NCBI GenBank assembly: GCA_964483405.1
Contig: CAZABC010000010.1
Span: 9,895 to 73,894 of the forward strand
DNA: 64,000 nucleotides
Reading direction: 5' to 3'
Source: CAZABC01 sp964483405
GTDB taxonomy: Bacteria > Chloroflexota > Limnocylindria > Limnocylindrales > CSP1-4
The translations under genes and the position numbers were made by a program. Below the pieces are notes generated by a model. The model made no database searches. It had not been told where the DNA came from and saw only the letters and a program-made list of their open reading frames with translations. Shown piece by piece: positions 10,879-18,670 of this stretch. The stretch's first letter is position 1, and each line of letters opens with the position of its first letter.

Positions 10879-11283
10879 ATGAAGGTCGAGGATGTCGAGG
10901 GCATCGGGCCCGTCTACGGCGAGAAGCTCCGGGCCGCCGGCATCGAATCGGTCGAGGAGCTGCTCGAGAAGGGCGCCGGCCGGAGCGGACGCGCGGCGAT
11001 CGCCGAGGCGACCGGCATCGACGGCGGCAAGATCCTCGAGTGGGTGAACCACGCCGACCTGATGCGGATCAAGGGCGTCGGCTCGGAGTACTCCGACCTG
11101 CTCGAGGCCGCCGGCGTCGACTCGCCTGCCGAGCTCGCCCAGCGGAACGCGGCGAACCTCGCGACGACCGTCCAGGAGGTCGTGGCGGCCCGGCCGGGCA
11201 TCGTCCGGCGCGTCCCGACCGAGGCCGAGATCGCCGACTGGATCGCCCAGTCGAAGGACCTTCCGAAGGTCGTCCAGCACTGA
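10879..11283 (+). CDS. DUF4332 helix-hairpin-helix protein
   Basis: The 134-residue protein has two helix-hairpin-helix-like elements, VEGIGPVYGEKLRAAGI near the N terminus and IKGVGSEYSDLLEAAGVD in the middle. This is the pattern of the DUF4332 family, whose members are thought to bind nucleic acid non-specifically but have no settled function. ATG 10879 is chosen over upstream starts because GGAGG lies 7-8 nt before it. The mscL ATG begins 1 nt after its stop codon, so the two are co-translated. The functional link to a channel is not obvious. Confidence 0.85.
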   Translation: MKVEDVEGIGPVYGEKLRAAGIESVEELLEKGAGRSGRAAIAEATGIDGGKILEWVNHADLMRIKGVGSEYSDLLEAAGVDSPAELAQRNAANLATTVQEVVAARPGIVRRVPTEAEIADWIAQSKDLPKVVQH

Positions 11284-11284
11284 C

Positions 11285-11689
11285 ATGGCTGATCGACCCA
11301 GCATCGGGGGGTTCCGCGCGTTCCTGACGAGGACGAATGCCCTCGCGCTCGCCGTCGGCGTCATCATCGGCGGGGCGACGAGCGTACTCATCAACTCGCT
11401 CGTCAACGACGTCATCATGCCGCCGATCGGGTGGGCCCTCGGCGGCGTCGACTTCGCGGCGATGAAGATCGTTCTCGGGACGAGCGCCTCCGGCGAGGAG
11501 GTCGCAATCAACTACGGCCTCTTCATCAACGCCCTGATCTCGTTCGTCGTGCTGCTGTTCGTCGTGTACATGCTCGCGACGTGGTTCATCCGGGAGGCGC
11601 CGGCGGCGCCGACGAAGGAGTGCCCCTTCTGCAAGGAGGCGAACGCCGAGGCCGCGACGAAGTGCCGGGCCTGCGCGAGCGCCATCTGA
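11285..11689 (+). CDS. mscL: Large-conductance mechanosensitive channel MscL with C-terminal zinc ribbon
   Basis: The 134-residue protein is a stretch-activated pore that releases solutes on osmotic downshock. The first helix region (RTNALALAVGVIIGGATSVLINSLVNDVIMPPIG in full, key part AVGVIIGGA) and the second helix (INALISFVVLLFVVYMLATWF, key part FVVLLFVVYML) match the family. The C-terminal bundle seen in E. coli MscL is replaced by a short CPFC-x10-CRAC zinc-ribbon-like knuckle (about residues 113-130). Zinc-ribbon tails occur in some other MscL proteins. It follows the DUF4332 gene by 1 nt. Confidence 0.95.
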   Translation: MADRPSIGGFRAFLTRTNALALAVGVIIGGATSVLINSLVNDVIMPPIGWALGGVDFAAMKIVLGTSASGEEVAINYGLFINALISFVVLLFVVYMLATWFIREAPAAPTKECPFCKEANAEAATKCRACASAI

Positions 11690-12448
11690 TCGACCCAGCG
11701 ATCACCGTCGGCCCCGGTGGTCCGAACGGGCGACCCCGGTGGCGACGCTGCGGTCGTTCCGTGTCGAGCCGGCGTTCGGCCGGCGGTCAGAGCCGGTGGC
11801 CAGAGCCGGCGTTGCGCCGGCGATCAGGCCCGGCGTGTCGGCCGGCGGCCAGGCCCGGCGGCGGGCGAAGCGCGACCGGTGGTGATGCGCGGCCCGCCCG
11901 AGGCGCGAGCGGGCGTGTTCAGGGCGCGNNNNNNNNNNNNNNNNNNNNNNNNNNNNNNNNNNNNNNNNNNNNNNNNNNNNNNNNNNNNNNNNNNNNNNNN
12001 NNNNNNNNNNNNNNNNNNNNNNNNNNNNGGGCGCGCCCCTTGCGCCAGGCGCAGAAGTACGACCGGACGACGGTCGACGACTGCGCAGCGACCCCGGATC
12101 GACGCGGTCTTGGCCGATCCCGTTCACGGCCTGAGCGTGGAGACGACGTCGCGGTCGTCGCCGGCGGGCGGGATCGGTTGGGCGGGTCCCCTCCGAGACT
12201 GGTTCGGGCGGTGGATCGGTCGCACATCTGCGTCCCATGCAAGTGGCGCCGCGGGCTGGCGCCCGGCCGTGTGGCCCTGCGGACCCGTGGCGCGGCTGCC
12301 GGCCGCCGCTCAGCCGCCGGACGCGGCCGCGGCGCAGCCGCCGGACGCGGCCGCGGCTCAGCCGCCGCTCAGCCGCCGGAAGCGTGGCGCAGGCGCCGGA
12401 CGCGGCCGCGGCTCAGCCGCCGCTCAGCCGCCGGACGCGGGCCGCCCC
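11690..12448. other. Gene-free GC-rich region with an assembly gap
   Basis: I see no supported gene between mscL and pheA, which converge on this region. The left part (about 11755-11870) repeats gccggcg/ggccggcg-like words. The right part becomes a roughly 24-bp GC array that runs into the pheA stop codon. The short stretch 12040-12240 is less repetitive but has no good start or ribosome binding site. Confidence 0.65.
11929..12028. other. Scaffold gap of 100 N
   Basis: Exactly 100 N. The base word gggcgcg ends the left flank and begins the right flank, which may be a short overlap between contigs or chance. Confidence 0.95.
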
Positions 12449-12470
12449 TCAGCCGCCGGCTGCTCGCGGG
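12301..12470. repeat. Imperfect 24-bp GC repeat (cagccgccggacgcggccgc)
   Basis: Copies of cagccgccggacgcggccgc recur at 12311, 12335 and, degenerate or truncated, to about 12470. The stop codon of pheA (12449-12451) and its last few codons lie in the final copies, so the array reaches into the gene. Confidence 0.8.
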
Positions 12471-13576
12471 TAGCTGCCCAGGACGCGGATCATCGTCGTG
12501 ACCGCGCGCAGATCGTCGAGCGCAGCGGCCATCGGCGGGTCGCTCGCGTCGCCGTCGAGGTCGGCCCAGAAGACGTACTCCCAGTCGGCGGTCCGGCTGG
12601 GCCGCGACTCGAGCTTGCTGAGATTGACCTGTCGCGTCGCGAAGACGGTCAGGACGGCAAGGAGGGTGCCCGGCTCGTTGCGGACCGCGAAGACGAGGGT
12701 GGTCCGGCGCGACGCTCCCACCTGAGGGGATGCGCCGGTCGGGACCGCGCCGGTCGGGACCGCGCCGGTCGGAAGCGCGCCGGTCGGAAGCGCGCCGGTC
12801 GGGACCGCGCCGGTCGGGACCGCGCCGGTCGGGACCGCGCCGGTCGGGCTCAGGGTGACCGCCGGGCTCGGCACCGCCGGGCTCGGCACCGCCGGGCTCG
12901 GCACCCCGGCGCCGGCCGCGGACCGGGCCACGACGAGGAAGCGGGTCCGGTTGTCCGGCACGGACTGGATCGGCTCGGCGAGGACCTCGAGCCCGAACAG
13001 CGCGGCCGCCCGGGGCGAGAGCACCGCGGCCGCCCCGCGTTCGCCACGCTCGACGATCAGCCGGCCGGCCCCGGCGGTGTTGTAGGTCGTGAGCAGCGTC
13101 CACGGCCGGGTCCGGAGGAAGGCCTCGGCCTGGCCGAGCGCCTGGACGTGCGAGTAGACGCGCTCGATCGTGTCGAGCGTCTCGCCCGGCCGCGCCGCGA
13201 GGCAGAGCCGGACCGGCACGACCACCTCGCCGACGATCGCGAGATCGTGCTCGAGGAGGAGGTCGTAGTTCTCGCGGACGGTGCCGTTGACGAGGTTCTC
13301 GATCGGGACGACGCCGGCGGCGGCTCGACCCGCCGAGACGGCCTCGAAGACCTCGCGGAAGCCGCCCAGCGGGACCCGCGGCACGTCGCCGAGATGGGCG
13401 AGGACGGCATCCTCGGCGAACGCGCCTGGCTCGCCGGCATAGGCGACGACCGAAGCCACGGAGCCATCCGGCGCGGCCGCCCGCTCGGGCGCGGCCGCCC
13501 GCTCGGGCCCGGCGGGCCCGGCCGATCCGATCGCGGACCCCGGTCCCGGCGACGGCACCGGCCCGGGCTCGGTCAT
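12449..13576 (-). CDS. pheA: Prephenate dehydratase with repeat-filled linker
   Basis: The 375-residue protein converts prephenate to phenylpyruvate in phenylalanine synthesis. The dehydratase domain (about residues 40-225) shows AYAGEPGAFAEDA, VVPIENLVNGTVRENYDLL and the catalytic-loop sequence SVPDNRTRF. The ACT domain (about 290-370) shows the allosteric block ESRPSRTADWEYVFWADL. Between them lies an unusual linker made of three PSPAV and eight PTGA(V/L) repeats. The Ala/Pro-rich N-terminal extension of about 35 residues is also atypical. ATG 13576 overlaps the upstream stop (ATGA). The gene ends the branched-chain operon, so phenylalanine synthesis is tied to the same transcript. Confidence 0.93.
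   Translation of the reverse strand: MTEPGPVPSPGPGSAIGSAGPAGPERAAAPERAAAPDGSVASVVAYAGEPGAFAEDAVLAHLGDVPRVPLGGFREVFEAVSAGRAAAGVVPIENLVNGTVRENYDLLLEHDLAIVGEVVVPVRLCLAARPGETLDTIERVYSHVQALGQAEAFLRTRPWTLLTTYNTAGAGRLIVERGERGAAAVLSPRAAALFGLEVLAEPIQSVPDNRTRFLVVARSAAGAGVPSPAVPSPAVPSPAVTLSPTGAVPTGAVPTGAVPTGALPTGALPTGAVPTGAVPTGASPQVGASRRTTLVFAVRNEPGTLLAVLTVFATRQVNLSKLESRPSRTADWEYVFWADLDGDASDPPMAAALDDLRAVTTMIRVLGSYPRAAGG
12732..12851 (-). repeat. 15-bp minisatellite, 8 units, coding PTGA(V/L)
   Basis: Eight units of gcgccggtcgggacc (plus-strand sequence; two units end ggaagc and the last ends gggctc) run without interruption. Fifteen bp is five codons, so copy-number change keeps the pheA frame. Confidence 0.95.
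12861..12905 (-). repeat. 15-bp minisatellite, 3 units, coding PSPAV
   Basis: Three identical gccgggctcggcacc units (plus strand) encode PSPAV repeats in the same pheA linker, adjacent to the eight-unit array. Confidence 0.95.
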
Positions 13577-14190
13577 CGGTCGAACCAGGGGATCGGCTCC
13601 TCCGCGATCGCCTCGTCGAGCTCGGCGCGGCGCCCCGCGGCGGTCGACGCCGGGCGGCTGCGGCGGCGCTTCCCGGCGACGTCGGTCGCTCCCGCCCAGG
13701 CGGCCTCGCCGAGGAGCCGGCCGAGGGCGCCGATGTACGCCTCGATCGACGCCGCGACGATGTTCGTGGAGCGGGCCGTCGCGACGTACTTCCCGCCGGC
13801 CCGGCGACCGGAGGCGGAGGCCGGCGGCGCGACCCGGACGCGCACCTCGGCCTCGGCGTCGGTGCCCTCGGCGAGCGCGTGGATGTCGTAGGCGAGGAGC
13901 CGTGGCCGGCCGTCGAGGACGTCGGCGAGGGCGAGGTCGACCGCGTTGTACAGGGCGTCGATCGGACCGTTGCCCTCGGCCGAGGCCTCCCACTGGTTCG
14001 CGCCAGCGGCAAGGACGACGGCGCCGCGGCTCTGGGCGTTGCTGCCGGAGGTGACGGTCCAGCGCGCGAGCGCGAGGACCGGGCCGTCGGGGCCTCCGGC
14101 CGCCGGGGCGGTCATCGGTGACGTCGTCGGCGACGTCGCCGCCGGCGTCTCCCCTCCGGCCACGGTGTCGTCGCCGGGGTGCTCGGTCAT
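13573..14190 (-). CDS. Stand-alone LeuA-type dimerisation/regulatory domain protein
   Basis: The 205-residue protein has no HMGL-type catalytic barrel. It consists of an Ala/Thr-rich N-terminal segment of about 35 residues, then a domain matching the C-terminal regulatory domain of 2-isopropylmalate and citramalate synthases. The hallmarks are GNGPIDALYNAVDLAL and a RSTNIVAASIEAYIGALGRL block. In full-length enzymes this domain binds the feedback amino acid. It overlaps cimA upstream and pheA downstream by 4 nt each, so it is made in step with them. It might form mixed dimers with CimA or LeuA, or be a separate amino acid sensor; this is inference. A Lys/Arg-rich tail (GKRRRSRP) follows the domain. 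Confidence 0.85.
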   Translation of the reverse strand: MTEHPGDDTVAGGETPAATSPTTSPMTAPAAGGPDGPVLALARWTVTSGSNAQSRGAVVLAAGANQWEASAEGNGPIDALYNAVDLALADVLDGRPRLLAYDIHALAEGTDAEAEVRVRVAPPASASGRRAGGKYVATARSTNIVAASIEAYIGALGRLLGEAAWAGATDVAGKRRRSRPASTAAGRRAELDEAIAEEPIPWFDR

Positions 14191-15854
14191 CGGCCCACTC
14201 CCCCGCCGTCGGCGGCGCCGTTCGCGGCGGCCGTCGTGAAGTGCCGCTCGTCGCGTCGCCGAAGCTCGGCGCCGCTCTTCCAGATCGCGTACTCGAGCGA
14301 GTCGGCGAGGGCGAGCGCCGACGCCGCGATGATGTTCGTGTCCGAGCCCATCGTGCTCCAGGTCCGCGGCCCGTCGGCGGAGTCGATGACCACCCGGGTC
14401 CGGGCGGCCGTCGCCGCGACCCCGTCGAGGATCCGGACCTTGTAGTCGACGAGGTGGACCGTGTCGAGCTGCGGGTAGAACGCCCGGAGCGCCTTGCGGA
14501 GCGCTGCGTCGAGCGCATTGACCGGGCCGTTGCCGTCCGCGGCGGTGTGGAGGATCTCGCCGGCGACCTCGACCTTGACCGTCGCCTCGGCGAGCAGCTC
14601 CCGGCCGTCGCGCTGCTCGACGAGGACGGTGAAGTCGACGATCCGGAACGGCGCGACGTAGTCGGGCCGGCGGCGGTGGATGAGCAGCTCGAACGACGCC
14701 TCGGCGCCCTCGAAGGCGAGACCCTCGTGCTCGAGCTGCTTGATGACCTTGCTGAGCTCCTTCGGGTCGACGCCCTCGAGGGCGTGGCCGAGCTGGGCAG
14801 CCCGCAGCTGGGTGTTCGCCTTGCCGCCGAGCTCGCTGACGACGAGCCGGCCGCGGTTCCCGACCAGCGTCGGGTCGACGTGCTGGTAGCTCCGCTCGAC
14901 CTTCGCGACGGCCGCGCCGTGGACCCCGCCCTTGTGGGCGAAGGCGCTCCGGCCGACGAACGGCTGGTAGTCGTTCGGGGCGACGTTGGCGATCTCGGCG
15001 ACCGATCGCGAGAGGTCGGTCAGGTCGGCGAGCGAGCCGCCGCCGGCCGGCACGAGGGGCAGGTCGGTCTTGAGGGCGAGGTTGGCGAGGACGCTGACCA
15101 TGTTGGCGTTGCCGCAACGCTCGCCGTAGCCGTTGATGGTCGCCTGGACGTGGCGGATCCCGGCCTGCACCGCGGCGATCGAGTTGGCGACCGCGAGCTC
15201 GGCGTCGTTGTGGGTGTGGATGCCCCAGGTGACCGCCGGCGCGTCCGGCTCGCCCTCGAGCGCGGCCCGCGACGCGGCGACGACCTCGAGCAGCTCGTCG
15301 GTCAGCGTCCCCCCATTCGTGTCGCACAGGACGAGCGAGCGGGCGCCGGCGTCGCGAGCCGCCCGGAGCGTCGCGATCGCGTACGCCGGGTCGGCCTTGT
15401 AGCCGTCGAAGTAGTGCTCGGCGTCGTAGACGACCTCGCGGCCCCGCTCGACGAGGAAGCCGACCGATTCGGCGACCATGTCGAGGTTCTCGGCCGGAGT
15501 CGCCCCGAGGACCTCGGTCACGTGGAGCAGCCAGCTCTTGCCGAAGATGGTGACGACCGGGGTCTCGGCCGCGACGAGCTCGAGGAGGTTCGGATCGGCC
15601 TCGGGCCGGTTCGCCCGGTGGCGGGTCGAGCCGAACGCGGCGAGCTTCGCCCGCTCCCAGCGGATCGTCCTGGCGGCCGCGAAGAAGTCGATGTCCTTGG
15701 GGTTGCTGCCCGGCCAGCCGCCCTCGATGTACGGCATCCCGTACTCGTCGAGCATCCGGGCGACCCGGAGCTTGTCGGCCAGCGAGAGGATGATGTTCTC
15801 GCCCTGCGTGCCGTCGCGGAGGGTCGTGTCGTACAGGATCACCGGGGCGCTCAC
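14187..15854 (-). CDS. cimA: (R)-citramalate synthase
   Basis: The 555-residue protein condenses pyruvate with acetyl-CoA to citramalate, the first step of the threonine-independent route to 2-oxobutyrate and isoleucine. The N-terminal ILYDTTLRDGTQGENI and YIEGGWPGSNPKD blocks are the citramalate synthase form of the HMGL-like barrel. HTHNDAELAVANS carries the metal-binding histidines. The C-terminal LeuA-type regulatory domain is complete (GNGPVNALDAALRKAL and SDTNIIAASALALADSL). The GTG start overlaps the leuB stop (GTGA at 15851-15854). LeuCD and LeuB, also in this window, can carry citramalate on to 2-oxobutyrate. Confidence 0.94.
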   Translation of the reverse strand: MSAPVILYDTTLRDGTQGENIILSLADKLRVARMLDEYGMPYIEGGWPGSNPKDIDFFAAARTIRWERAKLAAFGSTRHRANRPEADPNLLELVAAETPVVTIFGKSWLLHVTEVLGATPAENLDMVAESVGFLVERGREVVYDAEHYFDGYKADPAYAIATLRAARDAGARSLVLCDTNGGTLTDELLEVVAASRAALEGEPDAPAVTWGIHTHNDAELAVANSIAAVQAGIRHVQATINGYGERCGNANMVSVLANLALKTDLPLVPAGGGSLADLTDLSRSVAEIANVAPNDYQPFVGRSAFAHKGGVHGAAVAKVERSYQHVDPTLVGNRGRLVVSELGGKANTQLRAAQLGHALEGVDPKELSKVIKQLEHEGLAFEGAEASFELLIHRRRPDYVAPFRIVDFTVLVEQRDGRELLAEATVKVEVAGEILHTAADGNGPVNALDAALRKALRAFYPQLDTVHLVDYKVRILDGVAATAARTRVVIDSADGPRTWSTMGSDTNIIAASALALADSLEYAIWKSGAELRRRDERHFTTAAANGAADGGGVGR

Positions 15855-17035
15855 GCGGGCACCTCCGGGGCGGCGGTCAGCCGGGCGACGACCGCGTCGG
15901 CCATCGCCGTCGTGCCGACGACCGTCAGGCCGGCCGCCTCGGCCGAGGCGACGTCGCTTCCGGGGACGAGGTCGCGGGTCCGGACCCCGGCGTCGAGCGC
16001 GAGCGAGACCGCCGATTCCACCGCGGCGGCGGCGTCCTCGAGGCCGAGCGACCAGCGGAGGAGCATCGCCGTCGACAGGATCGTGCCGATCGGGTTCGCC
16101 ACGTCGGCTCCGGCGATGTCGGGGGCCGAGCCGTGGATCGGCTCGTACAGCCCGAACAGGCCGTGGTGGGTGCGCCGGGTCCCGATCGAAGCCGACGGCA
16201 GCATCCCGAGCGAGCCGGCGAGGACGCTCGCCTCGTCGGACAGGATGTCGCCGAACAGGTTCTCGGTGACGATGACGTCGAAGGTGGCCGGGCGGCTGAC
16301 GAGGAGCATCGCCGTCGCGTCGACGAGGCGGTGCTCGAGGTCGACGTCGGGGAAGCCGGTCGCAACGTCGTCGGTCACCTTGCGCCAGAGGCGCGACGAG
16401 GCGAGGACGTTCGCCTTGTCGACCTGGGTCACCCGGCTGCGCCGGCCGCGGGCGAGTTCGAAGGCGAGCTTGACGACCCGTCGGATCTCGGCCTCGCTGT
16501 ACCACATCGTGTCGACGGCGACGCGGCCGGTCGCGGTGATCCGCTCTTCGCTCGGCCGGCCGAAGTAGAGTCCGCCGGTGAGTTCGCGGACGATGAGCAG
16601 GTCGACGCCGTCGAGCAGGTCGCGTCGGAGCGGCGAGGACGCGGCGAGCGCCGGGTGGACGGTCACCGGCCGCAGGTTGGCGTACAGCTCGAGCCCGCCC
16701 CGGAGCGCGAAGAGCGACTGCTCGGGCCGGACTCGAGCATGCGGGTCGTCCCACTTGGGACCACCGACCGCGCCGAGCAGGATCGCGTCGGCCGCGCCGG
16801 CGGCGCGGAGATCCTCGTCGCGGATCGGCACGCCGTAGATGTCGATGGCGATGCCGCCGACGAGATGCTCCGACCACTCGATGCTGAACCCGAAGCGATG
16901 GGCGACCGCGTCGAGGACGGTCCGGGCGGCCGCGACGACCTCGGGCCCCACCCCGTCGCCGGGGATCGTCGCGATCCGGTAGGTCGGGCCGGTCGCCGCT
17001 CCGGCGCCGGCCCCGGCAAGGCCGCCGTCCGTCAC
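15851..17035 (-). CDS. leuB: 3-isopropylmalate dehydrogenase
   Basis: The 394-residue protein oxidises and decarboxylates 3-isopropylmalate in leucine synthesis, and probably methylmalate in the citramalate route. Family blocks are IPGDGVGPEV, LLGAVGGPKWD, LFALRGGLELYANLRPV, VRELTGGLYFG, the catalytic Lys-Asp region VDKANVLASSRLWRK, and EPIHGSAPDIAG. The GTG start overlaps the leuA stop by 4 nt. A Gly/Ala-rich N-terminal tail of about 15 residues precedes the Rossmann-like strand. Confidence 0.96.
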   Translation of the reverse strand: MTDGGLAGAGAGAATGPTYRIATIPGDGVGPEVVAAARTVLDAVAHRFGFSIEWSEHLVGGIAIDIYGVPIRDEDLRAAGAADAILLGAVGGPKWDDPHARVRPEQSLFALRGGLELYANLRPVTVHPALAASSPLRRDLLDGVDLLIVRELTGGLYFGRPSEERITATGRVAVDTMWYSEAEIRRVVKLAFELARGRRSRVTQVDKANVLASSRLWRKVTDDVATGFPDVDLEHRLVDATAMLLVSRPATFDVIVTENLFGDILSDEASVLAGSLGMLPSASIGTRRTHHGLFGLYEPIHGSAPDIAGADVANPIGTILSTAMLLRWSLGLEDAAAAVESAVSLALDAGVRTRDLVPGSDVASAEAAGLTVVGTTAMADAVVARLTAAPEVPA

Positions 17036-18669
17036 CGGAGCCCCTCGGCCGTGCGGCCCTGGGCGAAGGCGCCGCCGGCGTTGGCGAGCTCGGCGCCGTG
17101 GAGCTTGTTGAGGGCGACGACGTAGGCCTCCAGCGAGGCCTCGATGATGTTCGTCGAGAGGCCCTGGCCGGTGACGATGAGGGCGCCCGGACCCTCGTCG
17201 ATCGAGCGCCGGCAGCGGGCCAGGACCATCCCCTGGGCGTCCTCGCCGGCCGAGACCGCCTTGATCTCGTACTCGGTCAGGATCGGGAACCAGCCGAGCA
17301 CCGGCTCGACCGCCTCGTCGATCGCCCCGTAGAGCGCGTCGACCGGGCCGTTGCCGGTCGTCTCGGCCGAGCGCTCCTCGCCGTTGGCGACGAGCGAGAC
17401 GGTCCCGGTCGCCTTGCCGCCATGGGACGAGGTGACGCTCCAGCCGAGGAGCTCTACCGAGGCCGGGACGCGGGCCGACTCCTGCTCGACGAGGGCGAGC
17501 AGGTCGGCGTCGGTGAGCTCCTTCTTCATGTCGGCGAGGGCGATCGCCTCGCGGTAGATGAGCTCGAGCCGGTCGCCCTCGACTTCGTGGCCGAGCGACC
17601 GCAGCTTCGCCTGGAGGCCCTTCCGGCCGGACAGCTTGCCGATCGTCAGCTGGCTCCCGGACAGGCCGACCGACTGCGGGGTCATGATCTCGTAGGTCAG
17701 CGGGTTCTTGATGACCCCGTCCTGGTGGATGCCGGACTCGTGGGCGAACGCGTTCGCCCCGACGACCGCCTTGTTCGGCTGGATCGTGAACCCGGTCAGG
17801 TAGCTCACCAGCCGGCTGGCCGCCGTGATCTGCTCGGTGTTCACCTGCGAGCCGAGGTCCGGGAACTGGGTCGGGCGCGTCCGGAGGGCCATGACGACCT
17901 CCTCGAGCGACGCGTTGCCGGCCCGCTCGCCGAGCCCGTTGATCGTCACCTCGACCTGGCGCGCCCCGGCCTGGACCGCGGCGAGGGTGTTCGCCGTCGC
18001 CAGCCCGAGATCGTTGTGGCAGTGGACGCTGACGGTGGCCTGGTCGCCGACGAGGGCGACGACCCGCTCGGTCAGCGAGCCGAACTCGGACGGGATCGCG
18101 TAGCCGACCGTGTCGGGGATGTTGACCGTCGAGGCGCCCGCATCGACGACCGCCTCGTAGACCCGGAGCAGGTACTCCGGATCGGTCCGCGAGGCGTCCT
18201 CCGCGCTGAACTCGACCTCGGCGTCGCGGCCCAGCTGCTCGCGGCCGTAGCGGACCCAGCGGACCGCCTCGGCGAGGGCCGCGTCGCGGTCGAGGCGGAG
18301 CTTGTGCTTGAGGTGGATGTCGGAGGTCGCGATGAAGACGTGGAGGTGCGGTCGCTCGGCGACCTTGATCGCCTCGATCGCCCGCTGGGGGTCACCGTCG
18401 CGGCAGCGCGCGAGCGCGGCGATCGAGACGCCCTTGGCCTCCTGGGCGATCCGGCGGACCGCCTCGAAGTCGCCCGGCGAGGCCGCCGGGAAGCCCGCCT
18501 CGATCACGTCGACGTTGAGCCGGACGAGCTGGCGGGCGACCTCGAGCTTCTCGGCCGCGGTCAACCCCGCGCCGGGGGCCTGCTCGCCGTCGCGGAGCGT
18601 CGTGTCGAAGATGCGGACGGCACCGGGCGCGACGAACGGGCCGGCCGGGCGCGGGATCGATCCGGTCAC
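17032..18669 (-). CDS. leuA: 2-isopropylmalate synthase
   Basis: The 545-residue protein condenses 2-ketoisovalerate and acetyl-CoA in the first committed step of leucine synthesis. FDTTLRDGEQAPGAGLT begins the catalytic barrel, HCHNDLGLATANTLAAVQAG holds the metal histidines, and the C-terminal domain carries GNGPVDALYGAIDEA and a GLSTNIIEASLEAYVVALNK block for leucine feedback. The GTG start lies 1 nt past the ilvC stop. No strong ribosome binding site is seen, so re-initiation from ilvC is likely. Confidence 0.97.
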   Translation of the reverse strand: MTGSIPRPAGPFVAPGAVRIFDTTLRDGEQAPGAGLTAAEKLEVARQLVRLNVDVIEAGFPAASPGDFEAVRRIAQEAKGVSIAALARCRDGDPQRAIEAIKVAERPHLHVFIATSDIHLKHKLRLDRDAALAEAVRWVRYGREQLGRDAEVEFSAEDASRTDPEYLLRVYEAVVDAGASTVNIPDTVGYAIPSEFGSLTERVVALVGDQATVSVHCHNDLGLATANTLAAVQAGARQVEVTINGLGERAGNASLEEVVMALRTRPTQFPDLGSQVNTEQITAASRLVSYLTGFTIQPNKAVVGANAFAHESGIHQDGVIKNPLTYEIMTPQSVGLSGSQLTIGKLSGRKGLQAKLRSLGHEVEGDRLELIYREAIALADMKKELTDADLLALVEQESARVPASVELLGWSVTSSHGGKATGTVSLVANGEERSAETTGNGPVDALYGAIDEAVEPVLGWFPILTEYEIKAVSAGEDAQGMVLARCRRSIDEGPGALIVTGQGLSTNIIEASLEAYVVALNKLHGAELANAGGAFAQGRTAEGLR

Positions 18670-18670
18670 G

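Noticed and set aside
11922..12035. Merging the gap at 11929-12028 by the shared word gggcgcg.
   Set aside because: Seven GC bases are too few to prove overlap in this repeat-rich region, unlike the 55-bp identity at the ilvN gap.
11919..12242. Minus-strand open frame through the N run between mscL and pheA.
   Set aside because: It is Arg/Ser-rich, crosses the gap only by translating N, and has no ribosome binding site or recognisable domain.
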